Origin: JAFNAG01 sp964353465
Lineage (GTDB): Bacteria; Acidobacteriota; UBA6911
NCBI GenBank assembly: GCA_964353465.1
Contig: CAYGWQ010000016.1
Location: 1 to 35,898, forward strand
Reading direction: 5' to 3'
DNA length: 35,898 nt
How positions within the stretch are numbered: position 1 is the stretch's first letter; every line of letters starts with the position of its first letter. A program made the translations under genes and the position numbers. Below the pieces are notes generated by a model. The model had not been told where the DNA came from and searched no databases. It was given only the letters and a program-made list of their open reading frames with translations. Shown piece after piece: positions 27,716 to 34,548 of the stretch.

Positions 27716-27861
27716 AAATACCCTCCCTGGTTTTTCGTCGGATTCGCCTGACGGATTGCTGAGATCCCATGCCGATCGCGGGTGACAGCATAAAGGCAAA
27801 GTCACTTTATTCGAAAAAATTGGAAGGACGCTGATAAGCGTGCATCAACGGGCCTTCCGTG

Positions 27862-27900
27862 ATTATATTTGCTTAACTTTATTAAGTATTATTAAGCAAA
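27862..27900 (-). promoter_or_regulatory. Promoter and operator-like dyad of receptor 2
   Basis: Reading on the minus strand, the 9-base arms TTTGCTTAA and TTAAGCAAA (27900-27892 and 27876-27868) enclose 15 AT-rich bases, and a perfect -10 box TATAAT (27867-27862) follows at once. No good -35 box is seen, so the dyad covers that region and may bind a repressor or activator. The TTTGCTT...TATTAA pattern resembles the site before the ROK gene. Confidence 0.5.
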
Positions 27901-27982
27901 ATTACCCATAATCAAGCTAGAGCTGTCCAATGTTCTCTGTCAAGGGAATTTGGGTAGTGGGTCATTTTCGATTTTGGCCCTC

Positions 27983-28010
27983 TTGACTTTCCCCGCCGCT
28001 CTCGCATAAT
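27983..28010 (+). promoter_or_regulatory. Promoter of the small basic-protein gene
   Basis: TTGACT (27983-27988), 16 bases, and CATAAT (28005-28010) form a strong promoter. The predicted start point is at about 28016-28018, which is the ATG of the next gene, so the message would be leaderless or nearly so. Confidence 0.55.
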
Positions 28011-28015
28011 GGAGG

Positions 28016-28241
28016 ATGCAAAAGCGCTCAAGCAACCCAAAAGACCTGAATCAGCTTGCCGCGTCCATCGTCCAGGACGCTACACAAGTGCCAACCGAAA
28101 TTCCACAGAAGAATCCTGCAGCTGTTGCCCTTGGCCGGCTTGGTGGGCTCAAAGGCGGGGAAGGCCAGGGCCGCGAAGCTCTCGGCTAAGAAGCGGAAAG
28201 AGATTGCCAAGAAGGCGGCTGATGCACGGTGGTCAAGATAA
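28016..28241 (+). pseudogene. Small basic protein with KNPAAVALGRLGGLKGG motif, frameshifted
   Basis: Two overlapping frames together make a typical small basic protein of about 75 residues. The first frame gives MQKRSSNPKDLNQLAASIV, then QKNPAAVALGRLGGLKGG. The second continues KARAAKLSAKKRKEIAKKAA and ends DARWSR at 28241. Removing one G from the GGGG run at 28157-28160 joins them perfectly; as it stands, the first frame stops at 28189 after 57 codons. I recall this family as widespread in bacteria, with a lysine/alanine-rich, histone-H1-like tail; its function is not known to me. It could be a decayed gene, a real truncated protein, or a sequencing error in the G run. Its end overlaps the convergent neighbour by nine bases. 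Confidence 0.7.
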
Positions 28242-29303
28242 TCCAACTTCTTGTGTAGTTTCAATTCCAGCGTTTTTCATTTCTCCTAATTTTGCGTAAT
28301 CGATCATCCGTTTAACTTCTGAATTTGCTTTATGAAATAATATTGCCGTCTCTGGATGTTGTTGTGGAAATACTCGAAATATTTCATCAGCGAATGCTTG
28401 GCCAATAGTAGGAACATCAGAAAAGTCTAATATGACGATTTTGAATAATTCTACTCTGGCAAGAAGCCGTTTTGCCTGGGAGCGAGATATGAGCTTGTCG
28501 TCTCCATATCGAGCCAACCTTACGGGAACTACTGTTTTGGTAAAACCAAAATCATCTTTAGACATAAAGGAATCAAATATTTTCTTAGTTGTTCGGGCGG
28601 TGTGATTGTTTAATTCCATCCAAACTGTCGTACCTTGCTCATATCTTGATGATTCGGGAATCCAATCTTTTCGATGTCCAAATTCGTGTCGAAAGTAAAT
28701 GCCTCCAGAAAGAATATCGAATGAATCAAACATTCTTGAGGTAAAAAATATTCCTTCACCTGTATGCCTAATCGGGTCCGTTGTGAGTTTGCCCTTTGAA
28801 AGCTCTAGAATTGCGTGTCGTTCGTCCAGCAAATTTAAAGTGTTTTGGATCTTTTTGAAGATTCCAATGCCATTATCCATAATTGATATCATAGTATTTA
28901 GGGCGGTTCTTTCGATGTGGATAAAAACCTCTGATCCGCCAGAATGATCGATCACATTATTGAACATTTCTGTAAAACCATAATTCAATATTTCCATAAC
29001 GTTTTCTGGTTGTTTCCCAAGTACGGGATTTATTTCATTCCGCCAAATTACATCTTCTGCCATTCCGGGAGAAATCTCATAGAGGTTTTCCCATACAATC
29101 AAAGGGGCTAATTTATATGACCGAGTCTTGCCTACCTGCAAAATTACTCCCCGGGCGATAAGTCTATGCAAATGCTTGTTTACTGCTTGTCTTGTAATAT
29201 GAAAATGTTCTGCGACCAATTTGCTCAGACCGGTCCCATGGCTTTCGATATTCGATAGGATAAATCGCCTAACTTCCTCGCCTCTAATCCGAACTCCGCT
29301 CAT
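28233..29303 (-). CDS. Winged-helix, HATPase and STAS-like (DUF4325) fusion protein
   Basis: A 356-residue protein with three parts. Residues about 10-65 are a winged helix-turn-helix (LSKLVAEHFHITRQAVNKHLHRLIARG). About 100-235 are a GHKL/HATPase domain with an N-box (EMFNNVIDHS, 112-121), DNGIGI (143-148) and GEGIF (182-186). About 255-345 are a DUF4325 STAS-like domain (FKIVILDFSDVPTIGQAFADEIFRVF). The start is ATG 29303, with AAAGG seven bases upstream; a TTG at 29318 is possible. The mix of an anti-sigma-type kinase fold and a STAS fold in one chain suggests self-contained partner switching linked to DNA binding. Composition is clearly AT-richer than the neighbours, indicating transfer. 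Five phased GTCAACC repeats overlap its start. Domain calls good, role unknown. Confidence 0.85.
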   Translation of the reverse strand: MSGVRIRGEEVRRFILSNIESHGTGLSKLVAEHFHITRQAVNKHLHRLIARGVILQVGKTRSYKLAPLIVWENLYEISPGMAEDVIWRNEINPVLGKQPENVMEILNYGFTEMFNNVIDHSGGSEVFIHIERTALNTMISIMDNGIGIFKKIQNTLNLLDERHAILELSKGKLTTDPIRHTGEGIFFTSRMFDSFDILSGGIYFRHEFGHRKDWIPESSRYEQGTTVWMELNNHTARTTKKIFDSFMSKDDFGFTKTVVPVRLARYGDDKLISRSQAKRLLARVELFKIVILDFSDVPTIGQAFADEIFRVFPQQHPETAILFHKANSEVKRMIDYAKLGEMKNAGIETTQEVGLS

Positions 29304-29305
29304 TT

Positions 29306-29398
29306 GACAACCTTTCAAAGTAATATGTCAACTTGATGGTTGGCAATCGTCAACCTTATCGGATATTATTGTCAACCATAAAGGATAATTTGTCAACC
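29306..29398. repeat. Five phased GTCAACC repeats (22-bp iteron-like array)
   Basis: G(A/T)CAAC(C) units begin at 29306, 29327, 29349, 29371 and 29392, that is at intervals of 21, 22, 22 and 21 bases, two turns of B-DNA. The third to fifth units also share AT-rich sequence such as GGATANTAT between them. On the minus strand each unit reads GGTTGACA or similar, so the array supplies several -35-like TTGACA boxes facing the winged-helix/HATPase gene, whose start codon lies at its edge. Probably a multi-site operator. Confidence 0.8.
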
Positions 29399-29417
29399 GT
29401 AAATTACTGGATCTCAC

Positions 29418-30233
29418 ATGAACAAGCTAAGCGTAGACGAAAAAACACGGATCATCGGGGCTCTGGTAGAAGGCAATTCCATCCGCGCAACCTGCCGCAT
29501 GACCGGCCACAGCAAGGGCGCCGTGCTAAAGCTCTTGGCAGAAGTGGGCCGCGCCTGCATGGAATTCCAGGATGAGAGGGTCCGCAACGTGCGCTCACGG
29601 CGGATTCAGTGCGATGAAATCTGGGCCTTCTGTAACGCCAAGGAAAAGAACGTCCCTACAGAACTGAAGGGCCAATTCGGCTATGGCGACGTGTGGACCT
29701 GGACGGCCATTGATGCCGATAGCAAGCTGTGCGTTTCCTGGAATGTCGGCAACCGAGACGGTCAGACAGCTTCCGCTTTCATCCATGATCTTGCTGAAAG
29801 GCTTGCCAACCGCGTCCAGCTCACCACAGACGGCCACAAGGTTTACCTGGATGCCGTAGAAGATGCCTTCGGTGCGGACATCGACTACGCCATGCTTATA
29901 AAGCTCTATGGCGCAACGCAAGAGGAAACCCGCTACAGCCCCGCAGAATGCATCGGATGCGAACCTAGGCGCATCGTTGGCTCTCCCGATCCGAAACACA
30001 TCTCCACGAGCTTCGTGGAACGGCAGAACCTAACCATGCGGATGAACATGCGCCGATTCACGCGGCTTACCAATGCCTTCTCGAAAAAGGTAGAAAACCT
30101 GATCTACGCTATCAGCCTGCATTTCGTCTACTACAATTTCGTGCGGCTCATGGTTCGCGTCTTCGAGCCTTTGCGTTTTTGCAGTGTGATTCTTTGTTTG
30201 TGGCCATGCTGCGATGTGTATTTCGTGGTTTAA
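29418..30233 (+). mobile_element. IS1-family transposase, C-terminally truncated
   Basis: A 271-codon frame whose first 240 residues match IS1-family DDE transposases. It has a helix-turn-helix (IRATCRMTGHSKGAVLKLLAEVG, 22-44), catalytic Asp66 (CDEIWAF), Asp138 (TTDGHKVY) and Glu201 (FVERQNLTMRM), and RRFTRLTNAFSKKVEN. After HFVYYNFVR (about 243) the expected 'H-x-T-L-R-x-T-P-A' tail is missing. It is replaced by an unrelated segment rich in Cys/Val/Phe whose last bases are the host repeat TGTATTTCGTGGTTT, which also supplies the stop. No terminal inverted repeats were found. The element is therefore an inactive remnant, though its catalytic triad is intact. Confidence 0.85.
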
Positions 30234-30242
30234 AGGGCAGCG

Positions 30243-30899
30243 TCAGGGCCAGAGGTACCGGGTCAGGATCGAGAAGGCGCGGTCCACCTGGGACTTCTCG
30301 ATCAAGATCGTGAATTCCGTTGTTGTGGACACGACATCGATGACATTCACATTCCCCCAGGCAAGCTGTTTGAGAATGGCATAGTAGACGCCGGGGATGT
30401 GCACCGTGCGGGGCGAAAGACGGATAATAATGGCGGACAGATTTCCCAGACGCGCCAGGACACTCTCCCCGCCGAAGATCTCGAGCACCGCTTTTTCAAT
30501 GCCGGCGCTGGCGATCAGCATGACCTCAAATACTCCCTGCGTGTAGGTCAGGAAGGCCTCCCGGTCGCGCTCGATCCGGTGCAGGAGCTTCTTCTGCTTT
30601 TCCCAGATGGAATCGGAGTTTCGGAAAGTAAATTCCACCAGGTTGGACCGGACAATCAGATCTCCCATTTTTTTCAGGCCGGCGGGTCTCCGGCCGGCCC
30701 GCTTGAGCAACTCGGGCGACAGGCGCTTCAATGCCATGAGAATGGCCGCCGGGCTTACCGTTTTCCCCAATTCGGCCTCCATCGCCGGGCGCAACTCCCG
30801 GGCCAAAGCGGACAGGTTCATGATGCCCCTGGCCAATCCCTCTTCCAGCAGCGGCGATTGCAGCACGTATTTCTCCGCCAGTTCGGGTACGGTAACCAT
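30243..30899 (-). CDS. Two-ACT-domain protein, candidate regulator of the LysW cluster
   Basis: A 218-residue protein. Residues 1-75 are helical (LAEKYVLQSPLLEEGL, LSALARELRPAME, VSPAAILMALKRLSPELL) and could form a small DNA-binding or dimer region. Residues about 80-145 and 153-218 look like a pair of ACT domains (LSAIIIRLSPRTVHIPGVYYAILKQLAWGNVNVIDVVSTTTEF-type), most similar in pattern to the C-terminal ACT pair of aspartate kinases, which bind lysine or threonine. No kinase domain is present. The gene is divergent from lysW and shares a palindromic operator with it (30929-30954). The message may be leaderless, since the predicted -10 is only six bases from the ATG. I infer amino-acid-dependent control of the cluster. 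Confidence 0.75.
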   Translation of the reverse strand: MVTVPELAEKYVLQSPLLEEGLARGIMNLSALARELRPAMEAELGKTVSPAAILMALKRLSPELLKRAGRRPAGLKKMGDLIVRSNLVEFTFRNSDSIWEKQKKLLHRIERDREAFLTYTQGVFEVMLIASAGIEKAVLEIFGGESVLARLGNLSAIIIRLSPRTVHIPGVYYAILKQLAWGNVNVIDVVSTTTEFTILIEKSQVDRAFSILTRYLWP

Positions 30900-30928
30900 G
30901 TTAAATAATTAACATAAATTCCCAATAT

Positions 30929-30954
30929 TGTCAAAAATGTTGATATTTTTGACA
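30929..30954. promoter_or_regulatory. Palindromic operator in the divergent lysW promoter region
   Basis: Arms TGTCAAAAAT and ATTTTTGACA, perfect 10-base complements, flank six bases (GTTGAT). The outer ends of the arms are TTGACA boxes, one on each strand, and serve as the -35 elements of both divergent promoters. A dimer bound here would block both genes at once. Confidence 0.75.
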
Positions 30955-30977
30955 TCACGGCGCAGGCGCTCCATAAT
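30949..30977 (+). promoter_or_regulatory. Promoter of the lysW operon
   Basis: TTGACA (30949-30954), a 17-base spacer and CATAAT (30972-30977) predict transcription from about 30984. The opposite promoter uses TTGACA at 30934-30929 and TAATTA at 30911-30906 toward the ACT gene. Confidence 0.65.
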
Positions 30978-31011
30978 GTCGGCTTCCATTGACTGCGGAG
31001 GTATGACCGAG

Positions 31012-31194
31012 ATGAATGCATCAGGAAACAACAGTCCGTGCCCGATCTGTGATGCAGAGCTGACGCTGGGGAGCGGCGTCGTGGTGTCAGAAATCATCCA
31101 CTGCCGGGAATGCGGGTCCGAACTCGAGGTCCTGGGGCTGGATCCGGTGCAGCTGGCGGAGGCTCCCATGGAAGAGGAGGACTGGGGCGAGTAA
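31012..31194 (+). CDS. lysW: LysW-type amino-group carrier protein
   Basis: A 60-residue acidic zinc-ribbon protein. Cysteines 10, 13, 31 and 34 (CPIC and CREC) form the ribbon, and the C-terminus EDWGE is the hallmark of LysW/ArgW. The terminal Glu side-chain carboxylate is joined to the amino group of alpha-aminoadipate or glutamate, so that later intermediates stay bound to the carrier. The start at 31012 is preferred: GGAGG (30997-31001) is ten bases upstream and the promoter start falls near 30984. ATG 31003 is one base from the ribosome site and too close, and 30928 lies upstream of the promoter. The stop is directly followed by the lysX start. Very confident in family. Confidence 0.95.
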   Translation: MNASGNNSPCPICDAELTLGSGVVVSEIIHCRECGSELEVLGLDPVQLAEAPMEEEDWGE

Positions 31195-32046
31195 ATGGTC
31201 AGAGTCGGTTTTTTGCACTCCTTGCTCCGCCTTGACGAGAAGCTGCTGCTGGAGGAATTTGCCCGGCGGAAGAACGTCGAGGTGATGATGATCGATGACC
31301 GTGAACTCGCTTTCACTCTGGGCCGCCCGGCAGTTACGGCGGACATCGTGCTGGAGCGCTGCATCAATCACTCCCGCGCCCTCCACGCCCTGCGGCTTTT
31401 CGAGAGCCAGGGCATCCTGTGTGTCAACTCCTCGCGGGTGGCAGCCATTTGCGGAGACAAGCTGATGACCTCGATCGCCCTCCAGGAGCACGGGGTGCCA
31501 CAGCCGGAAGTGCGCGTGGCATTCACTCCCGGGGCGGCCCTGGCCGCAATTGAAGAGATGGGCTACCCGGTGGTCCTGAAGCCGGCGGTCGGGTCATGGG
31601 GCCGGCTGCTGGCCAGGGTCAACGATCGGGATGCCGCCGAAGCCCTGCTCGAGCACAAGACGACCCTGGGAAGCTACCACCACTCGATTTTCTATATTCA
31701 CCGGTACATCGAAAAATGCGGGCGGGACATCCGGGCCTTCGTCGTCGGCGATGAATGCATCGCGGCCATCTACCGCGCATCCGATCACTGGATCACCAAC
31801 ACGGCCCGGGGTGGCCGCACCAGCAATTGCCGGGTGAGCCCGGAGCTGGCGGACATTTCGCTCCGGGGAGCCGGGGCCGTGGGCGGCGGGATCGTCGCGC
31901 TCGACATCTTCGAGACGCCCGAGGGCTACCTGGTGAACGAAGTCAACTACACGATGGAATTCAAGAACAGCATTGCTCCGACCGGCGTGAATATCCCGCA
32001 AAAAATCGTCGATTACGTGCTGCGCACTGCGGGAGTGAATCCGTGA
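31195..32046 (+). CDS. lysX: LysW-alpha-aminoadipate ligase (ATP-grasp)
   Basis: A RimK-type ATP-grasp ligase of 283 residues. It attaches the amino group of alpha-aminoadipate (or of glutamate in the ornithine branch) to the C-terminal Glu of LysW, using ATP. Visible features are the substrate and ATP-binding segments YPVVLKPAVGSWGRLLARV (124-142), HWITNTARGGRTSNC (198-212) and the metal site LVNEVNYTMEFKNS (246-259). These strongly resemble Thermus LysX. It starts immediately after the lysW stop and overlaps lysY by four bases (GTGA), so translation is coupled. Lysine and arginine forms cannot be separated with certainty by eye, though the NTARGG segment is the same as I recall in Thermus LysX. 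Confidence 0.93.
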   Translation: MVRVGFLHSLLRLDEKLLLEEFARRKNVEVMMIDDRELAFTLGRPAVTADIVLERCINHSRALHALRLFESQGILCVNSSRVAAICGDKLMTSIALQEHGVPQPEVRVAFTPGAALAAIEEMGYPVVLKPAVGSWGRLLARVNDRDAAEALLEHKTTLGSYHHSIFYIHRYIEKCGRDIRAFVVGDECIAAIYRASDHWITNTARGGRTSNCRVSPELADISLRGAGAVGGGIVALDIFETPEGYLVNEVNYTMEFKNSIAPTGVNIPQKIVDYVLRTAGVNP

Positions 32047-33089
32047 GCCAGCTGAGGGCCTCCATTGCCGGCGGCTCCGGCTATGCCGGCGGCGAGTTGC
32101 TGCGCCTGCTCCTGAGCCACCCCGGCGTCGAGGTCGCCCAGGTCACGTCGGAGAGCCATGTGGGGCAGCCTGTCGCGCGCTGCCATCCCAACCTCCGCAA
32201 GCGCACATCACTGGTCTTTTGTTCGGCAGCCGAACTGGGAGTCTGCGATGTTCTGTTTCTCTGCCTTCCCCATGGCCAGGCAATGCAGCAGATGGATCGC
32301 TGGACGGCGCTCTCTCCGCGGCTGATTGACCTGAGTGCCGATTTCCGGCTGAAGCAGGCCGCTGCCTACCGCACATGGTACAACCTGGATCATCCCCGGC
32401 CCGAGCTCCTGGCCGAGTTTGTCTACGGCATCCCGGAACTCCACCGCAATGAGATGAAAACGGCGCGCTGGATTTCGAGTGCCGGATGTAATGCCACCGC
32501 GGTGATCCTTGCGCTCCACCCCCTTTTTGCCCGGGATTTGGTACATCGGCAACAGACCGTGGTGGAGGCCAAGGTCGGGTCCAGTGAGGGGGGGGGCGAC
32601 GTTTCCGAGGCGTCGCATCATCCCGAGCGCAGCCAGTGCGTCCGATCCTACAAGCCCAGCGGGCACCGTCACGTTGCCGAGATGGTTCAGGAGTTGGGTC
32701 GGGACGAAACTGTCCGCATCCATTTCTCCGCTACAGCCATCGATCTGGTGCGTGGCATCCTCGCTACGGCACATGTTTTTCTGAAAGAGCCTTTGGCAGA
32801 GAAGGAGATCTGGCGGCTCTACCGCGAGGCGTACGGCGATGAAGCCTTCATCCGCATTGTGAAGGATCGGGAGGGTATCCACCGTCTGCCGGAGCCCAAG
32901 CTGCTGATCGGGACCAATTATTGCGACATCGGATTCGAGAGGGATCCACACAGCAACCGGCTGGTGGTGCTGAGTGCCATCGACAATCTTATGAAAGGAG
33001 CGGCGGGTCAGGCGATGCAGGCGTTCAACATTATGAACGGCTGGCCGGAAACTACCGGTCTTGAATTCGCCGGCCTGCATCCCATCTGA
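32043..33089 (+). CDS. lysY: LysW-aminoadipate 6-phosphate reductase (ArgC-like)
   Basis: A 348-residue NADPH-dependent reductase that converts carrier-bound acyl phosphate to the semialdehyde. The start is GTG at 32043, overlapping the lysX stop; a longer frame open upstream lies within lysX and is a shadow. The nucleotide-binding motif is AGGSGYAGGELLR (9-21), and the catalytic Cys149 is in SSAGCNATA. SASHHPERS-like (EASHHPERS) and YKPSGHRH follow, and the C-terminus LSAIDNLMKGAAGQAMQAFN is typical of ArgC/LysY. Closest in detail to Thermus LysY (GWPETTGLEFAGLHP ending). High confidence. Confidence 0.94.
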   Translation: MSQLRASIAGGSGYAGGELLRLLLSHPGVEVAQVTSESHVGQPVARCHPNLRKRTSLVFCSAAELGVCDVLFLCLPHGQAMQQMDRWTALSPRLIDLSADFRLKQAAAYRTWYNLDHPRPELLAEFVYGIPELHRNEMKTARWISSAGCNATAVILALHPLFARDLVHRQQTVVEAKVGSSEGGGDVSEASHHPERSQCVRSYKPSGHRHVAEMVQELGRDETVRIHFSATAIDLVRGILATAHVFLKEPLAEKEIWRLYREAYGDEAFIRIVKDREGIHRLPEPKLLIGTNYCDIGFERDPHSNRLVVLSAIDNLMKGAAGQAMQAFNIMNGWPETTGLEFAGLHPI

Positions 33090-33091
33090 TC

Positions 33092-33733
33092 ATGTGCCGT
33101 TTATTGGCGGTCCACGACAGCCGGCCGTTCGACATCGGCAGCCACGTTACGCAGCTGGCCGCCGTTGCCCGGAACAGCCGGGAGTATCAGGGTGACGGCT
33201 GGGGGTGCGCCTGGGTGGAAGCCGGAGAATGGTGCGTATATCGGAATATCCGGCCTGTGTGGGAGGATGATTTGAGCCGCTTTGGCCGGACGACTCTCCT
33301 GCTGGCACATGCGCGCAGCGCATTCCGGAATGAGGGGCTCGACGTGGCAAACAACATGCCCTTCATCACCGGCCGTGAGGTCTTCATCTTCAACGGAGAA
33401 ATACGCGGCGTGCGCATCCAGGCGGAGGGCCGGATCGGGGCTGAAAAGTTATTCCATTTCCTCAGGCGCTTCAACGGCGATAACCGGGGCGAGGGGCTCG
33501 TGAAAGCGCTCGACATCGTCAGGCGCCGGAGCCGCCATATCCGGGCCATGAATTTCATCCTGGCGTGCCCGGAAGCACTTTGGGTGCACGCCTGCTTCAG
33601 CGAAACTCCAGAGTACTTCACGATGCATAAAAAACAGGCAGGCACCCAATATGTGATCTGTTCGGAACCCTATCCAGGTGAGTCCGGATGGACACCCCTG
33701 CCCAATCACTACCTGGAGGTGCGCCCATGCTGA
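33092..33733 (+). CDS. Class II glutamine amidotransferase
   Basis: A 213-residue N-terminal-nucleophile amidotransferase. Cys2 (MCRLLAVHD) would be the catalytic nucleophile after Met removal. Family motifs include NSREYQGDGWGCAWVE (28-43), LLAHARSAF (70-78) and the oxyanion/asparagine region VFIFNGEIRG (about 97-106). It resembles the YafJ/GATase_6-type stand-alone enzymes that release ammonia from glutamine. It starts two bases after lysY and overlaps lysZ by seven bases, so it is fully embedded in the LysW operon. That is unusual as far as I know: the canonical pathway has no amidotransferase step. It may supply ammonia or glutamate locally, or act on gamma-glutamyl bonds such as LysW conjugates. 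Family certain, role unknown. Confidence 0.88.
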   Translation: MCRLLAVHDSRPFDIGSHVTQLAAVARNSREYQGDGWGCAWVEAGEWCVYRNIRPVWEDDLSRFGRTTLLLAHARSAFRNEGLDVANNMPFITGREVFIFNGEIRGVRIQAEGRIGAEKLFHFLRRFNGDNRGEGLVKALDIVRRRSRHIRAMNFILACPEALWVHACFSETPEYFTMHKKQAGTQYVICSEPYPGESGWTPLPNHYLEVRPC

Positions 33734-34548
33734 TCCTCAAAGTCGGCGGCGGGCGGGAGATGAACCTCAGCGGCATCGCCGGCGATCTGGCGGCCTTGAC
33801 GGGCCCGGTCATCGTCGTCCACGGCGCGAATGCCTGGCGTGATCAGCTGGCGTCGGCCCTTGGCAGGGAGAAGACCATCGTGACATCTTCCTCGGGTTAC
33901 AGCAGCGTGCTCTCAGATGAACCGGCGGTCGAGCTCCTGATGATGGCCTACGCCGGGCTGCAAAACAAACGTCTGGTTGCCGCATTCCAGCAAAAGGGGA
34001 TCAACGCCGTCGGCCTGAGCGGGCTGGATGGCCGGGTTATCCAGGGGAGAAGGAACTGCGGCATTCGCATCAAGGATGGAGACAAGATCCGGGTGCTCAG
34101 GGACCTGTCGGGCAAACCGGAAACCGTCAATACAGGACTACTCAACCTGCTGTTGGAAAACGGCTACACGCCGGTCCTGACCATGCCCCTGATCGATGAA
34201 AACGCCGTTGCCATCAATTCCGAAAACGACGATGTGGTCGCGCTCCTGCATCAAACCTATCTGGCTTCGGTGATTCTGCAGCTCATTGAGGCTCCCGGTC
34301 TCCTCCGGGACCCGGAAGATCATGCTTCCGTGGTCCCCTGGCTGCGTCCTGCTGATATTCCCGGATGGGAAGAGCGCACCCGAGGCCGCATCAAGCGCAA
34401 GCTTCGTGCGCTCGGCAAACTCTTCACACACGGTTCCCCCACCGTCATCATCGCAGATGGCCGGCGGGAACACCCGGTTCGGGATGCCCTTGCCGGCCGG
34501 GGCACGGTGATTGCGGAGCGGCAGCCGCCTGCAGGCAGCATCCCATGA
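33727..34548 (+). CDS. lysZ: LysW-aminoadipate kinase (ArgB-like)
   Basis: An amino acid kinase of 273 residues that phosphorylates the side-chain carboxylate of carrier-bound aminoadipate or glutamate. The start ATG 33727 overlaps the amidotransferase stop; an ATG at 33688 lies inside that gene. Lys5 in LILKVGGG and the glycine-rich VVHGANAWRDQLA are ATP-binding elements. AGLQNKRLVAAFQQKGINAVGLSGLDGRVIQGRR matches LysZ very closely. AINSENDDVVALL and the C-terminal RIKRKLRALGKLF follow. The HGA in place of HGG is a small variation. It overlaps lysJ by four bases (ATGA). High confidence. Confidence 0.93.
   Translation: MLILKVGGGREMNLSGIAGDLAALTGPVIVVHGANAWRDQLASALGREKTIVTSSSGYSSVLSDEPAVELLMMAYAGLQNKRLVAAFQQKGINAVGLSGLDGRVIQGRRNCGIRIKDGDKIRVLRDLSGKPETVNTGLLNLLLENGYTPVLTMPLIDENAVAINSENDDVVALLHQTYLASVILQLIEAPGLLRDPEDHASVVPWLRPADIPGWEERTRGRIKRKLRALGKLFTHGSPTVIIADGRREHPVRDALAGRGTVIAERQPPAGSIP

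Noticed and set aside
28009..28299. 96-codon plus-strand frame starting at 28009
   Set aside because: Different frame from the recognised small basic protein; composition random, and it overlaps the convergent gene.
31755..32042. N-terminal extension of lysY
   Set aside because: The frame stays open within lysX, but the protein family begins at the GTG at 32043, overlapping the lysX stop.
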